Origin: Atherix ibis
Lineage: Eukaryota; Arthropoda; Insecta; Diptera; Athericidae
Assembly: GCA_958298945.1 (NCBI GenBank)
Contig: OY282606.1
Coordinates: 87,737,696-87,801,695, forward strand
Reading direction: 5' to 3'
Length of the DNA: 64,000 nucleotides
Shown: positions 1 to 12,050 of the stretch, piece by piece
Layout: each line of letters begins with the position of its first letter
Position numbering within the stretch: the first letter of the stretch is position 1
The notes under the pieces: generated by a model
Database searches by the model: none
Told to the model about the DNA's origin: nothing
The model's input: the letters and a program-made list of their open reading frames with translations, nothing else
Translations under genes and position numbers: made by a program

Positions 1-3000
1 AATAAATTTACTAGCAGAAATTTTTTTGGGTGCAGGATTATTGCCGTAAAACTATAGAAGTATTCGTTGAAGGCACTAATTTAGAAATGTAAATTCTAGT
101 AAAACTGTTATATTAGTCACAGTGTGTTGGCGCCAATTACGTTAGGGAATTAGTTAAAAAAATAATTGAAAAAGTCCATTGACGAGTGATGTTAATATTC
201 GTCATTCTGACTAGTTTCATTTCCGATCAGATAGTGCAGTAAGCCGAAATTTAAATGGAAATCAAAGTGAAATTACCGAAGAGAAATAAGTGCTTCTGTA
301 TCAATTAATAGTGAAATATTTTGATCAAGGGGATATACATTTCCATATGTATGTCAGAAGTTTGAAAGTTACTCTTGTGCTTGCAATTTGCTTGAATTAA
401 ACATTTTTTTCCTAATATTAGTTATTGTTCAAATTATTCACTTCTTATTCAAAAATTTCTGGTCAATGCTATTGAGCAACTTATATTAAAATGACAGTTT
501 CTATATTGCAAGAAATTTGTTTAAAATACTTTTCATCAATGATCTAGTTTTTCAAGTTTAATAAACAATGAAATAATTTGAATCAAAATTATATAAAGTA
601 ATTGCATTTATTTAATTTTTAGCATATTTTTAAGTATCGAATCGACGTAAATAGCCATAACTATAGTAGTAGACAAGTTTTCATTTATGGTTTCGTAAAT
701 AATAATTGATGCAATTTTTTTCTTAACTTAATTATATTGATAATTAAGACGAAAAATATATCTACAAATTGTTTTTTTTTTTTAACTTCAATGTTACTTT
801 TATTATAGAAAATATTTTCAGTTTTCTTTTATTTAATTTGATAAAAATGCATTTAATAAAAGAGAATTTTTCTGTTATGTATTCATCGAAAATTTTTGAA
901 TCATGATAATTAAATACTATTTTGTTAATATGGTACTCGTATGATCAAAATTTGTTCTCAAAAATACTCTTTTTTTTGGCCTATTTCTAACTTGACATTA
1001 ATTTGAAATTTAAAGATACTTAATCTTTCACATTCATTTTAAATTTAAAGATAATAAATTTTTACTGTAACTAGCATATTCTATAAGTTTAAATTCAGTC
1101 TTTGTAATAAAAAATTTACAATCGATAGTAATAAAGTTTTTGCAAAATCTCATAATAATTATAGTTATTTTCTATTTAATGTTGTGAGTATTAAAATAAC
1201 TGAACTTCGATATAAGAAAATGAATAGTTTTTTTTTTGATTATTTACTCACAAAATACTACCTACTATAATTTAAAGAAGATGTATTCGCTAATATTGAA
1301 AAAATATAGATTTTTCCCTTTGAAATTATGTTAATCTGTGTTTAATTATGTTTTACGGTTTTACATTGATGTGAGCATATAATTCAATAAGATTTCGAGT
1401 CTTGTAAGTTTTACATAGTTCAATTTTCATTTAAAACAGTTTACTATAATTTCTTACAAGATTAGTTATATCTATTGACTTACTAATTTGTATCATTCAT
1501 TCAAATATAGTTATAAATTGGTTATATTATGCCTTTTATAACGTAACATTAGTTAGAATACCTTATAGAGGAACATATGTAAAAAAAAGTTAATAAATAG
1601 TGAACTGAAGATTGCATTAAAAAATTTAGCTTTCGAAGTTCTATTCAAGGTTTTTCTTACGGAAACCGCTTGACTTTTCTATTGGCATGATGATTTTCGA
1701 TTAACTACAATATAAATTAATCGATTGTATTTTTATTAATGCCATATGAAAAAAATTTACCTTACAATAACTGTAACATTAATTTAAGAATATCACCTTA
1801 AGAAATTATTCGACTTTGCATTGTTTTTTTTTTAGCGAAAAAAATAAGAAAATTTCGATATTTAAATGAATTTCTACAAAATTGAATTTATTTTATTAAA
1901 TAAAACTTTAAGATTGACGTATTTTTATTATGTAAATTTCAACTTTTATAGAAAAAGGTAATGAAAAATTCTAATCAGTTTTTAGATTACAAGTACATTT
2001 ATTTTATGTTGTATTGCAGAAAGTGTAAAAGTAAATAAAAAGTTCGGTAATAAATTTGCAATGTAAAATAAAGTGGGGTGTATTTATTACCTTTAAAGGT
2101 GATCGATTGGAACTTTTTTTTATATCTGTTCATTTTCTGTATCCTTAAATTTTGGGATGAATTCGCTTAAACCGTTGAACCTTTATTCTTTGTTAACTTT
2201 GCTCATATTTACAGCTCTTATCGCTATTTACACTTTTTGTCTAAGGCTCAAAAAGCTTTTTATGAATTCGAATAATTTTTTCGCAGGTTCACTTACTTTT
2301 TTTTTTTTAATGAAAATTCCTGCATTTTATTATAGAGATTGAAATTTGTGACTGTGAATTAATTAGCTTTGTATATTTTTTCCATTCAATTAAAAGTAGA
2401 AAAATGAAAGGAAGCAACAACAATTAAAGCTAAGCTCATTTCATTATGGTACTGGTCATCAGTCTAAAAAAAGAAAGAAATTTAATGCGGAAAGCCTTTC
2501 ACTGCTCTAGATCTAGAGTTATAGAGAAAATTGTACATCTTCAAATAGTTCATCCAATAAATAAAAGGTAGAATAATTATTTGGAAACAATTTTAAATTG
2601 GAGGATATTTCGATGCGGGAGATTTTTAAAATGGTTTCATTTCAATGAACAATTTTTGGAACAATATTCATTCTATAATTTTTACCTGTATTAGGAAAAA
2701 CTAAACTTTGCATATTGATTGAGATCTTCTCTTTAAGTGAATATATTTTTATGTTTATTCTACTTTTGCAGTTTTTTCTTCATTTTTTTTTTTAATAATA
2801 GGTTATATTACTATAAGGTTATTTTTTTTATAAACTAAATTTATTTTTTGTTGGTTGGACTTTGTAAAAAAAAAAAACTTTTTATATTAAATTTGAAAAG
2901 AAAAGATGAAAATATGTGCATATATTTCCATAATTTTAAAAATAGAAAATTCTTTTCCAAAATAGAAGGAAAAATTATGTAGTAGTGCAGTATTATAGAT

Positions 3001-5187
3001 AAAAAAATAAATTTAAATAATAATAAAGGAAATTCCTCGTGAAAAGTTTGATTTAATTAATTAATCCAAAGCTGTCGAAATATATCATTAATAATATCTA
3101 TCGTAATCTATAAAACAAAAAATTCAACAAATAATTTTTTATCTATGATTGACTAATTCCGAATGAAAGTTTTAGATAAATGTGAAAAGTTAAATAAATT
3201 TTGAATAGAATAGCTATTTTTTTTTTTACTGATATGTAAATTGTTTATTTCAATATTTATATTTGCTAAATATAAAAATTTGATAAATATTTATTTCAAA
3301 TATAAAAGAAAGAATTTCGAAAGTAAAAAAAAAAAATGGTTTTTATTAGTTATGGCACATTATGTTTAAAAGTGAGGTCACTTAAATTTATTTTGTTATT
3401 AAATCGTTAAAAGACTATTTTTCATAAAGTAGATTAAATTATTTATTATTTATTTACAAGAAAAATGAAAGAAAATTTCGTTTAGTTTAATGTTCATTTA
3501 TAATTTCCACATACACGTAAAAATTAAAGCAATAAAGAGTACTCTACTTTAACTGATTTTCACTTAAAAATAAAACCACCTTAAATAATGTCAATAATTA
3601 CGTAAATATGTAAATTATGAACTTGGATCTTAAAAGAATTTGGCTAAAGTTCAGCGGGATATCAATGTAAATCAATGAATGATTTTGTAACAAAAAAAAA
3701 AAAATTGTATATATTATTATATTTTTAATTCTCATAAAAAAAGCTATATGTTAAATGTTTGTATTGTACTTAACTGTTAAAAATGTACACAGAAAAAGAT
3801 CAAGGTGCACTTTATAATTATAACTTGACCTTTGCTAATTGGTCAAGATTGGTTTGTGTTTTCGATGATTTATAACCAATAATATCCTAGATAAAGTTGT
3901 GTAACGATCAAATTATTATGTAAAATTCGTGTTTTCTGTTATAATTTGTCAAGAAAAAAAAGTTGATAAAAAGCACAGAAATAACATATATGAGCACGTT
4001 TATTCAAGTTTTGTGTTTGCAAAAAGGCTGTTAATTTAGGCTATCGTTCAGCGTATTTGAAGATGTTTGGAAAAGCAGCCTCGTGCCGAATGTTTCATGT
4101 CTGAAACCATAAATTAATATGGCCGCATGTAAATCGAATTATTTATTCGTACGTATGCAGGTAATTGGTTGTCTTACTTGGTTGGTCTTACTGGATGAAT
4201 GGTTGATTGTCCATGGCTTTGAACTTGCTTTTGCTAACTTTTATAATGAACTCAGACCAGCCATTCACTTTAATATCTACCATTCATTGAGTTCTAGAGT
4301 ACGTATAGTATATTGGTTTATTTTAGCAGATTTCCAGGCTAAATTTAAGTCTGTTCGATCTTTGGATGTTACTATGGTTTTTTTCCTTCTTTTAACTAAA
4401 TCAAAATCCATTCGATTTAGCTTGTTCCGAGTTGTTATTTTGCTAGTCAGTCCAGTTAGCCAATTGTAAAAGTTCTACTTTTCTTTGAACGACTTTTGGC
4501 TAAATTTCACTGTTATTTTACGAGTACTATTACATTTTACCAAATTACTTAAAGGTAAAATATTGAATTGTGGAAAGGTAAAACCATGTGTATTAGAGCA
4601 AAAGAAATAAAGCACCGCTCATTCTAATCAATAAACCACAACGTTGAAGATTTAGCTGCAGGTGTTCCAATCGATTTTCAATGTTTCATTTGCCAGACTA
4701 AATAGGGCGAAAAGAGTGACGTCGCTCTATGGACGGACGTGCCTTTCTCTTTAATGGACACAAAAATGTACAATCTTTGATACAAAATTGTTTACAGAAA
4801 CCAAAATTATTCAATGTTTGGTATGAAAAAATTGTCTAAAAACGTGATGGAAAAATCTTTTCTCATATTTTCTAAAGTTTCTTATCTGTATCTAAGGATA
4901 TTATTTTTATTGTTTCATCGTAAAATATAAGCTACCTGAATAGAAGTTTCATACTTTGTGTATTAGACTATTTAAGATAAATATATTTGCATAGTAAATG
5001 TTTTTCATTACGTGCTTAAATTTCGATGAAATGGTAAAATTCGAATAAAATTCTTCTTTAAAATGCTTTCATATATAAAACTGAATATTTCTATTAATTT
5101 TTACAACTTTTATTGGAATTAAAATTAATTTAATAAAAATTTGTTTTATTTGAAAATAATAAATATATTAAAAATTTTTATACTCAC
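1..5187. other. AT-rich DNA downstream of gene A exon 2, probably intron 2
   Basis: This stretch follows the splice donor of gene A exon 2 on the minus strand, so it should be intron 2 unless another exon is hidden here. I looked for further minus-strand exons and found none I could support. The sequence is mostly A/T runs. Two patches (about 1-400 and 4,480-4,860) are less AT-rich but match no family I recognise. The longest open frame (4119-4469, plus) looks like chance and is treated under rejected items. Confidence 0.4.
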
Positions 5188-5354
5188 TCATATGATCATT
5201 TTCAATTATATTACTTCCACTTAATTCCATTGCAGACAATTCGGATGGTTGTAGTTTCTCTTCCATTTCTTGAAGGCGAGAATTTAAGCTTTTAGTATGT
5301 AGAAATAGGAACAAAGTACAGGAAACAGCTATCAAGGCAATTAATTCTGCTGAT
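5188..5354 (-). CDS. Gene A exon 2: signal-anchor helix and stalk of a type II membrane protein
   Basis: Internal coding exon. Seen: the minus strand shows a TTTTAG acceptor just before 5354 and a consensus GTGAGT donor just after 5188. The 167-nt exon is open in the frame set by exon 1: exon 1 leaves two bases (AG) and exon 2 supplies the A, giving Arg30. The product begins SAELIALIAVSCTLFLFLHT, a single hydrophobic helix at about residues 33-50. It is followed by KSLNSRLQEMEEKLQ, a polar, charged, coiled-coil-like stalk. A short basic N-terminus followed by one helix indicates a type II topology with a cytosolic N-terminus. Inference: membrane-anchored collagens and Golgi glycosyltransferases share this layout, but nothing seen identifies the protein. 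The exon ends in phase 1, and the rest lies to the left, outside what I can find. The splice signals and phase match make a real exon likely. Confidence 0.72.
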
Positions 5355-5689
5355 CTAAAATGTAATAATATTGAAAAATATCGAATGAGAACTCCATTTT
5401 AAGAAATACAATATATTAGATAATAATTTATAAATACAACAATTTGTATAATTTTATAATGAAAAATAAAATTTAACTTAATTTTAAAATAGAATTATTG
5501 TACTAAATTTAGGTCATAAAATTTGTTTGAATTTGACAGCTTTATTTTGATAATTAAAATAATATAGAGTGATAACCAATTTATGCTTCTAAAAGTTAAA
5601 TTAAAGAAAATATATATAAAATTTAGAATTTGATAATATTTTTATTTAATCATATTACTTAAGCCTTGTCATTATGTAAATAATACATA

Positions 5690-6330
5690 CATTATTTATG
5701 TAACAGTTACAAAACTTCTTGTACGACTAGATCCTTTTGAGGTAATTTTAAAGAATTTTTTGTACATATCGGGCTGTAATTAGACCATTTCTTGACGAAT
5801 ATTGGTTTTAATTGCTCTAAAGCATTAAGATTAAAAGCTTCAAAGCTTTATATATCAATATGGTATTTTATGTAGCTTTGCTTTATGAGAAATAGTCCAA
5901 CGGTGTCAAATTGCATGATATTTGAGGCCAATTTGGATAACCAGACTGAAAATTACGTGACTATGGGAACATTTTTTTGCAATAAACACAAAATTTGATA
6001 TTAATCTAGACCATTTGCTGTTACTAAAGCGACATATGGTCTACATTAACTTTTTTATTTTCAAAAACAAAATACGGACTAATCTGACCACAATGCACGC
6101 TAGAAAATCACTTTCCGCGGATACAATGGCTTCTCTACAGTTTTCTTTGGGTTTTCATATCTCCGTATATGACAAATATACTTATTGACGTATTTATCGA
6201 CCGAGAAATAATCCTCATCACAGAAGAAAATTGTGTTTTTGAAAATCAGTATTTAAAGCCTGTTGTTTCAAGAAATGTTACTTTGGATGATTATGATATA
6301 AAGTAAAGGACTCTACTTCCGAAACCATAA
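5690..6330 (-). mobile_element. DD41D-type Tc1/mariner relic
   Basis: Minus-strand translation in shifting frames recovers the catalytic core of a DD41D-like transposase. Near 6,240 it reads FCDEDYFSVDKYVNKYICHI, matching the SDEAHF..G.VNKQN box with the first catalytic Asp. About 300 bases further along the minus strand it reads PNWPQISCNLTPLDYF, matching the NWPPRSCDLTPLDYF box with the third Asp. Many stops and frameshifts lie between. No terminal repeats are visible and the borders are approximate. The reading resembles the better preserved copy at 12,051-13,324, which supports the assignment. Confidence 0.6.
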
Positions 6331-9300
6331 AATGAATAACTCGATATATAAAAAAAATTATATCAAATATAATTAAATTTTAAGGCCTATCAATTAACCT
6401 GATAATGTTTAAGGTTAACAATTTTATCACATATCAAAATTAAACTAAAATCAAAATTAAAACCGAATAAAATAGACAACTAAAAAATTTCGTTAGCAAA
6501 AGTGTAAGAATATTATAGGATTCGTTGTCATCACATACAATATGTAAAAATTTATACGAAATGTAGTTAGCCTCTTGCATTTTTCCGGTAAGTTTACCAA
6601 GTACACATGTTGTCATTTCAGAATTTGCGTATATTATCCTTTTAAAATAATTTAATGAAATTTTTTGAATTACAGAAAGATAAATATAATTTAATACTTA
6701 AACGTATGAGTATGTTTACTGGAATATGAAATGTAGTTAAAGTGGAATTGCCTATAATAAAAATACCATGTCACTGAGATGTGGAAAATTTCTACATTTT
6801 CTTTATATCTCCTGTAAGATTAGAGTTGTTTTTCTTCAGAAAAAAATAGCTTTTCTCTTTTATTTATAATTTATAAAAGAAAATATAATATTAGATGAAA
6901 TATTTTTTACACATTTTGTATAAAATTGCAGATACAAAAACGAATGCACTCAGATAATTTTTCTTCTATGCACTTTTACTGTAGTACATTTTTCCGCTTT
7001 CCTATTATCAACTACAAACTATATTAGTTCATATTAAGTTACAGATTGTAATTTTATACAGTAGTGTAGATAAATTTGCAAAGTATTACTGATGAAAATA
7101 AAATGTCAATTCGTTATGCGAAGCAAAAATTTTATTTTAACTGTTATCAATGCAAGAGTGATTGCAGATTGCAATAAAATAGAAGATGAAGAAAACAAGA
7201 AAATTAATTGAAGAAATTCCAAAGATGTCAAAGAAAACACTCAAAAGATACTACGACTAGTGGTGGTGAGTCTCTTAACAGACTATGTGTATGATTATGA
7301 TTATGATTAGAAGAACGCCGTATTTATTCAGGCTTCAGTACATATTTTTACTTGATTATATTCTTATGCTATTATTTCTTCAACTTATAAAGGAAAATAT
7401 GAAACTTTCTTTTTTTGTCCAAATATGTATAGGAAATGAAATTTTAATAATGGAAATTATTTTTTGTTAAAATATATCAAATAGTATCCATATTGGTTTG
7501 ATTGATGGAATAAGTTTTCCATTAAAATTGATTTAATATTTTTGTTAATGGAAAAGTCTAAATCACTATTATATATTGTACTATATTCAACATTGTTTGT
7601 TTTTTTAAATATTTTCTCCAATTCATTTGTATTAAAAACATCAATAATATGTACGGGAAATAAATATTACATAAAACCTATATTGTGAATTTTCAATAAA
7701 ACACATTGTTTTTAGCCATTTTCTTTTTATTAATCATTATTTCTAAAATTATACTGTTATTCGAAAAACTTAAATAATGACAATATGGTTTCATAACTAA
7801 ATAAATATAGTTTTTAGATATTTTCTTTTTATTAATAATTATTGCTAAAATGGTACTGTTTATCGAAAAACTGAAATAATAACAATATTTTTTTTTTGGT
7901 TTACCTTAAAATTACCTTTAAGTCCTCTTTAAAGTTAATATAAGTCCTGGCCATTTACAGACCTTATAGAAAATTAAAGATTATGCTCTTCACAATTAAT
8001 TATTATTAGAATTTAATAATAATAATTATTTCTAATCTTACAGCGATTTAAAAATAATTTGCTTCTGTCGATTCAAATTTTTTGCATATCTTAAAGAGTA
8101 TAACTTTCAATATTATCCTATTTTGTTAAATATATTTTAAACTATCCAAATCGTAATACTGATGCTAGTTTTATTTATCCCCTTTAAATTTGTATATTAA
8201 TATTGTCTGTAAACTACTGATTTTCTCGTATTATAATTAGAATATCGTTTAAAGTAAAATTTATTTTATAAATTTTTAATGATAATTTAGGAATTTTCAT
8301 ATTTTCATATTCTATAGCTGCTTACGTGACAAAATGATAATATCATTGAACTATCCAAATTCTTAACCTTGAACCGTCCTTTTTTTTTTGGATGACACAA
8401 AATCTTAAATAATTTATATTTATGCTTAAGGAAAAAAACAACATTCTTAGAGAATAGTTGACCATTTTTACATAATTAGAATATATAAAAACTTGTTATA
8501 AAAACTACCTGTTCGGCATAGACTTTTAATACATAAAAGAAAACCGTCTCCTATACATCCATTTATGGGAGATCCAATCAAAAAGATATTGCTGGAAGGC
8601 AAATTCTAATAAAATTTTTTGATAAGAAAACGATAGAAAAAAGAGAAACACAAAAACGAACATGAAAATATTTTATAGAATCAAATGATGGCCATCATTC
8701 CTGCTGGTTCAAGTTCAATGCCTTTCAGTGGGCAATGACCACAAACCAATCATGATACTTGATTACAGCTTCACATCTAGTTTTATCTTTTGTACTACCA
8801 CCACCTATTATAACTCGGATAATTTTACATTATAGATTTAAATAGCACATCAGATGGTTGTAGTTTTAAGGCATAAAATTTTGTATTCAAAAAAGAAAAA
8901 AAAATGAAATTACATCATCGGCACCTACGTGTAAGTTTGTAATATTGGCCGTCTTTAGTTCAATTCTTGATCTCTGGCGTAGCTTCAATCTTCAACATTA
9001 ATATTCGCATACGAGTGCCATTCACTTTTCCATTTATAAAAATATCAAATAATTGCAATATGAATGTTGCTTATGTATGTATAATATAGTAGATTGTCGA
9101 TTATAATATATTATACTTATACACATACCTGATTAGAATTAGGTATTTTAGAATTTTGGTTTTTTCTCCCCTAAAATGCTATGCCATTAAAAAGAAAACA
9201 ACTTTGAAAACTCCATGAATAATTAGTGACCATTTCCATGACAGATATTAGTATATAGATAGACAGGTAGGTTGGGGCATGTGTATAAAAAAAATACAAG

Positions 9301-9870
9301 TTTTAACGATTATGTTTGCTAGCATGATAAATTGTGTGGGGTCAATAAATCCATATTAAAAAATATTTTTATATAAAAGTTTATTGAAATATTCTGGAAG
9401 TATTTTTTTTTTCGTAAATATTATCAATCGGGTTGATTAACCCTTGTCCTGCTCGTGTTCGAAATAATGGGTAATAAAGTGGTATTTTGATTTTTGTCCT
9501 CTAATTTTCTATACTATGAATAATATTTAAATAAAAAAAGTTTTCAATAATATGTTTTTCGATCGTATAAATTTGTTATTAATAATTATAATAATAAGTA
9601 AAAAGAATAATTATAAGATAAAAAATTCATCTTTAACTTATTTTTTAAGGTATTAGAAGAAAAAAAATGTTTATATATTTTTCGATCAAAAAATGTTTGA
9701 TTAGAAAATGCAGATTAAAGTCTTGTACACAACATGAACTTCATGTAATTGTAGTTCTCACAGGAATCCCATTATGGCATCTATTTTCTTATAACTAATT
9801 TAAATATTATGTATTAATGCATGACTACATCTGAACATATACACACTTGTCCATGATGTGAAACTTTATA
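6331..9870. other. AT-rich intron 1 segment without recognised genes
   Basis: Long A/T tracts plus one imperfect tandem duplication at 7,709-7,888. A less AT-rich patch at about 8,690-8,830 matched nothing I know on either strand. The 61-codon frame at 7285-7470 has no supporting features. Confidence 0.4.
7709..7888. repeat. 78-bp imperfect direct duplication, period 102
   Basis: Positions 7709-7786 and 7811-7888 share the same order of words: a TTTTTAG start, TTTTCTTTTTATTAAT, then CGAAAAACT and CAATAT. They differ at scattered positions. A spacer of 24 bases separates the two copies, so it looks like an old local duplication. Confidence 0.75.
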
Positions 9871-9900
9871 CGTAGGCTACTATATATATTTCTGGCCTAG
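9871..9900 (+). repeat. Left terminal inverted repeat of mariner A1
   Basis: 30 bp, pairing with 11135-11164 on the opposite strand with one mismatch at the fourth base (A versus G). In mariners these ends are bound by the transposase N-terminal helix-turn-helix domains. Confidence 0.9.
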
Positions 9901-9918
9901 GCAACACTAAGTGTTGCC
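9900..9918. repeat. Perfect palindrome just inside the left TIR of mariner A1
   Basis: GGCAACACT-A-AGTGTTGCC: 9-bp perfect arms around one base, abutting the left TIR. It is absent inside the right TIR. The second copy has it at the equivalent place (26414-26432). It could be an extra protein site or a hairpin in the transposase 5' leader. Confidence 0.85.
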
Positions 9919-10045
9919 AGGTGCGATCTGACATTTCCATTGGAAAGTTTGACATTTTTTAGCATAAACGTACTCAGAACGTTTTGACGTACGACTATCA
10001 TTTGTGTTGTTTACAGTGACTTGAAAAAATCAATTTGGCAAAAAA

Positions 10046-11098
10046 ATGGAATTAACTCGTGAACATTTTCGTGCGATCATTTTTCACAACTTTCGACGTG
10101 GATTATCACGACAAGAGTGCATCGATGAACTTAAATCTTTGTATGGCTATGAAGCACCATCCTATAGCACTGTGAAAAACTGGTACAACGAATTCAATCG
10201 TGGCCGACGCTCGCTCAAAGACGAATTCCGTGAAGGTCGTCCAAAAACAGCCGTTGTTCCAGAAAACATCGATGCCGTACGTGAACTGATAATGCAAGAC
10301 CGTCATGTGACATACCGTGAGATAGAGGCATGCCTAGGCATTTCTCCCACCAGCATACATTCGATATTGCATGAACACCTGGCCGTAAAAAAGGTTTGTT
10401 CTCGTTGGATCCCGCACAATTTGACAATCGCTCAAAAAAAGGCTCGTGTGGATTGGTGTAAAGAAATGCTGAAAAAATACGATCGCGGTGCTTCAAAAGA
10501 CGTTTATAAGATCGTCACAGGTGACGAATCATGGATCTATGCGTATGAGCCCGAAACAAAACAGCAATCGACCGTGTGGGTCTTCCAAGACGAGTCAAAT
10601 CCAACGAAAGTTGTTCGTGGAAGAAGCACTTCGAAGGAAATGGTCGCTTGTTTCTTTGGCAAAACTGGTCATGTGGCGACTGTTCCGCTTGTGCAACGTA
10701 GGACGGTCAATTCTGAGTGGTACACCACCATTTGTTTGCCTGAAGTCTTCGGAGAAATTCGAAAAACGAACAAGAGAAGTCGAATCATTGTGCACCATGA
10801 CAATGCGAGCTCTCACACATCGGCTCAAACCAGCGCCTTTTTGACCGGACAAAACGTCGAATTGATGGGTCATCCTCCGTACAGCCCTGACTTGGCACCC
10901 AATGACTTCTTTTTATTCCCACACATCAAGAAAAAAATGCGTGGTCAACGATTTTCGTCGCCAGAAGATGCTGTTGAAGCATTCAAAAACCATGTTTTGG
11001 AGGTGTCTCAATCGGAGTGGAAAAAGTGCTTCGAAAATTGGTTTGAGCGCATGCAAAAGTGTATAAATCTTGATGGAGAATATTTTGAAAAACAATAA
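10046..11098 (+). CDS. Mariner transposase, intact, 350 residues, DD34D
   Basis: Cut-and-paste transposase acting in the nucleus on the element's own terminal repeats. Seen: an N-terminal paired-like region with two helix-turn-helix units (about residues 1-55 and 71-115; GRPKTAV lies at the start of the second), the linker box WIPHNL (121-126, family consensus WVPHEL), then the catalytic core. Asp160 sits in TGDESW, Asp252 in HHDNASSHTS and Asp287 in YSPDLAPNDFF. The spacing between the second and third Asp is 34 residues, the mariner DD34D signature. Length 350 is normal for mariners (about 340-355). The ATG at 10046 follows a run of A and is the first in frame. There are no stops, frameshifts or lost catalytic residues, so the protein could be functional; that is inference, not shown. 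Annotation pipelines often mislabel such proteins as SETMAR. Confidence 0.95.
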   Translation: MELTREHFRAIIFHNFRRGLSRQECIDELKSLYGYEAPSYSTVKNWYNEFNRGRRSLKDEFREGRPKTAVVPENIDAVRELIMQDRHVTYREIEACLGISPTSIHSILHEHLAVKKVCSRWIPHNLTIAQKKARVDWCKEMLKKYDRGASKDVYKIVTGDESWIYAYEPETKQQSTVWVFQDESNPTKVVRGRSTSKEMVACFFGKTGHVATVPLVQRRTVNSEWYTTICLPEVFGEIRKTNKRSRIIVHHDNASSHTSAQTSAFLTGQNVELMGHPPYSPDLAPNDFFLFPHIKKKMRGQRFSSPEDAVEAFKNHVLEVSQSEWKKCFENWFERMQKCINLDGEYFEKQ

Positions 11099-11134
11099 AA
11101 CCTTTTTCGTTGATAAATATTCGCATTTTCATTA

Positions 11135-11164
11135 TTAGGCCAGAAATATATATAGTAGCCCACG
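11135..11164 (-). repeat. Right terminal inverted repeat of mariner A1
   Basis: 30 bp, the inverse of 9871-9900 with one mismatch, followed by TA at 11165-11166. Confidence 0.9.
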
Positions 11165-12050
11165 TATTATGATAGATTTTCCGCATAATTTTTCATCTTT
11201 TATCTAAAACAAAAGATCAGATTTAAATTCTCTTTCTACTATCATTTTCGTCACCCTTATCTTATTTAATACTTTATTCTATTCATGTTAAACCATGTAT
11301 TATATTAAGTATGAAAATTGCAAATGCAACCAATTTAATTTTTAATATTTTATGCAAAAACTATCTAAATATGTATGTTGTCAATATTATTTGTAAACTT
11401 GTAAATTTTATAAAAGATAATGAATAAATTAATTTAAAAATCGTTATAAAAAATTACTTTTAATATAAAAGCAGAAGTTTTTTGTTAATTTTTACTGAAT
11501 ATTTTCACGTATTTTAAAATTTATAATCAATTTTAGAAATGTTAAATTTAAAATATTGTATTTATAAAACAAATATTAAGTAATTTTAGATTAAGTTTGG
11601 AATATTTATAATTATCAGAAAAATCTTCAAATTATTTAAAATAGTCCTATTTACATAGTATTTCTTATAATATATCAATTTATAAAATAAATCTCCTAAT
11701 ACGTAGCGGTGTATATTTTTTTTAACCTATAACATATATAGTTTTTTCTTTAAAATTTTAAGTTAAAGTGGAAAAACTTACCTATTTTCGTTTATACTTA
11801 AAGTGATTGTAAACTTTTACATTCTTTTTATGTTAACATATCTACTATTAGAAAGTTTTGGGTTTTTATATAATATTTTTTTGCTAGTAAAAATTACATG
11901 TACAATAATTTCATACAGATAAAATGACAAGATATATTCTTTAAAAAAAAAAACAAATTGAAAACTATTGAATTATAAACGTGACATATTGGAAAAAATA
12001 TTTAGTTATCTTTTATTAAAATATACAATACAATATTCTGCTTTATATTA
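11165..12050. other. AT-rich spacer between mariner A1 and the DD41D element
   Basis: Simple A/T-rich sequence. I see no open frame, repeat or motif of note. Confidence 0.5.

Larger units (their letters stand above)
9871..11164 (+). mobile_element. Mariner A1, complete element with intact transposase ORF
   Basis: A 1,294-bp mariner flanked by the TA target duplication at 9869-9870 and 11165-11166. Terminal inverted repeats of 30 bp begin CGTAGGCTACTATATATATT at the left and CGTGGGCTACTATATATATT (inverted) at the right, with one mismatch. The only gene is the transposase at 10046-11098. Base composition is far less AT-rich than the surroundings, as expected for a recent arrival. The copy at 25,204-26,462 matches it throughout apart from one 35-bp deletion, so the family transposed recently. 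It lies in intron 1 of gene A, antisense to that gene. Confidence 0.95.

Noticed and set aside
4119..4469. 116-codon plus-strand open frame
   Set aside because: Hydrophobic, no domain, no splice or promoter context, and antisense in a probable intron of gene A. Not better than chance in this composition.
10046..11098. Annotation as a host SETMAR-like gene
   Set aside because: No SET domain, single exon, bounded by terminal repeats and TA. It is simply a transposase.
10106..11186. Several overlapping frames on both strands of mariner A1 (and the mirror set in A2)
   Set aside because: Shadows of the transposase frame; no independent coding signal.
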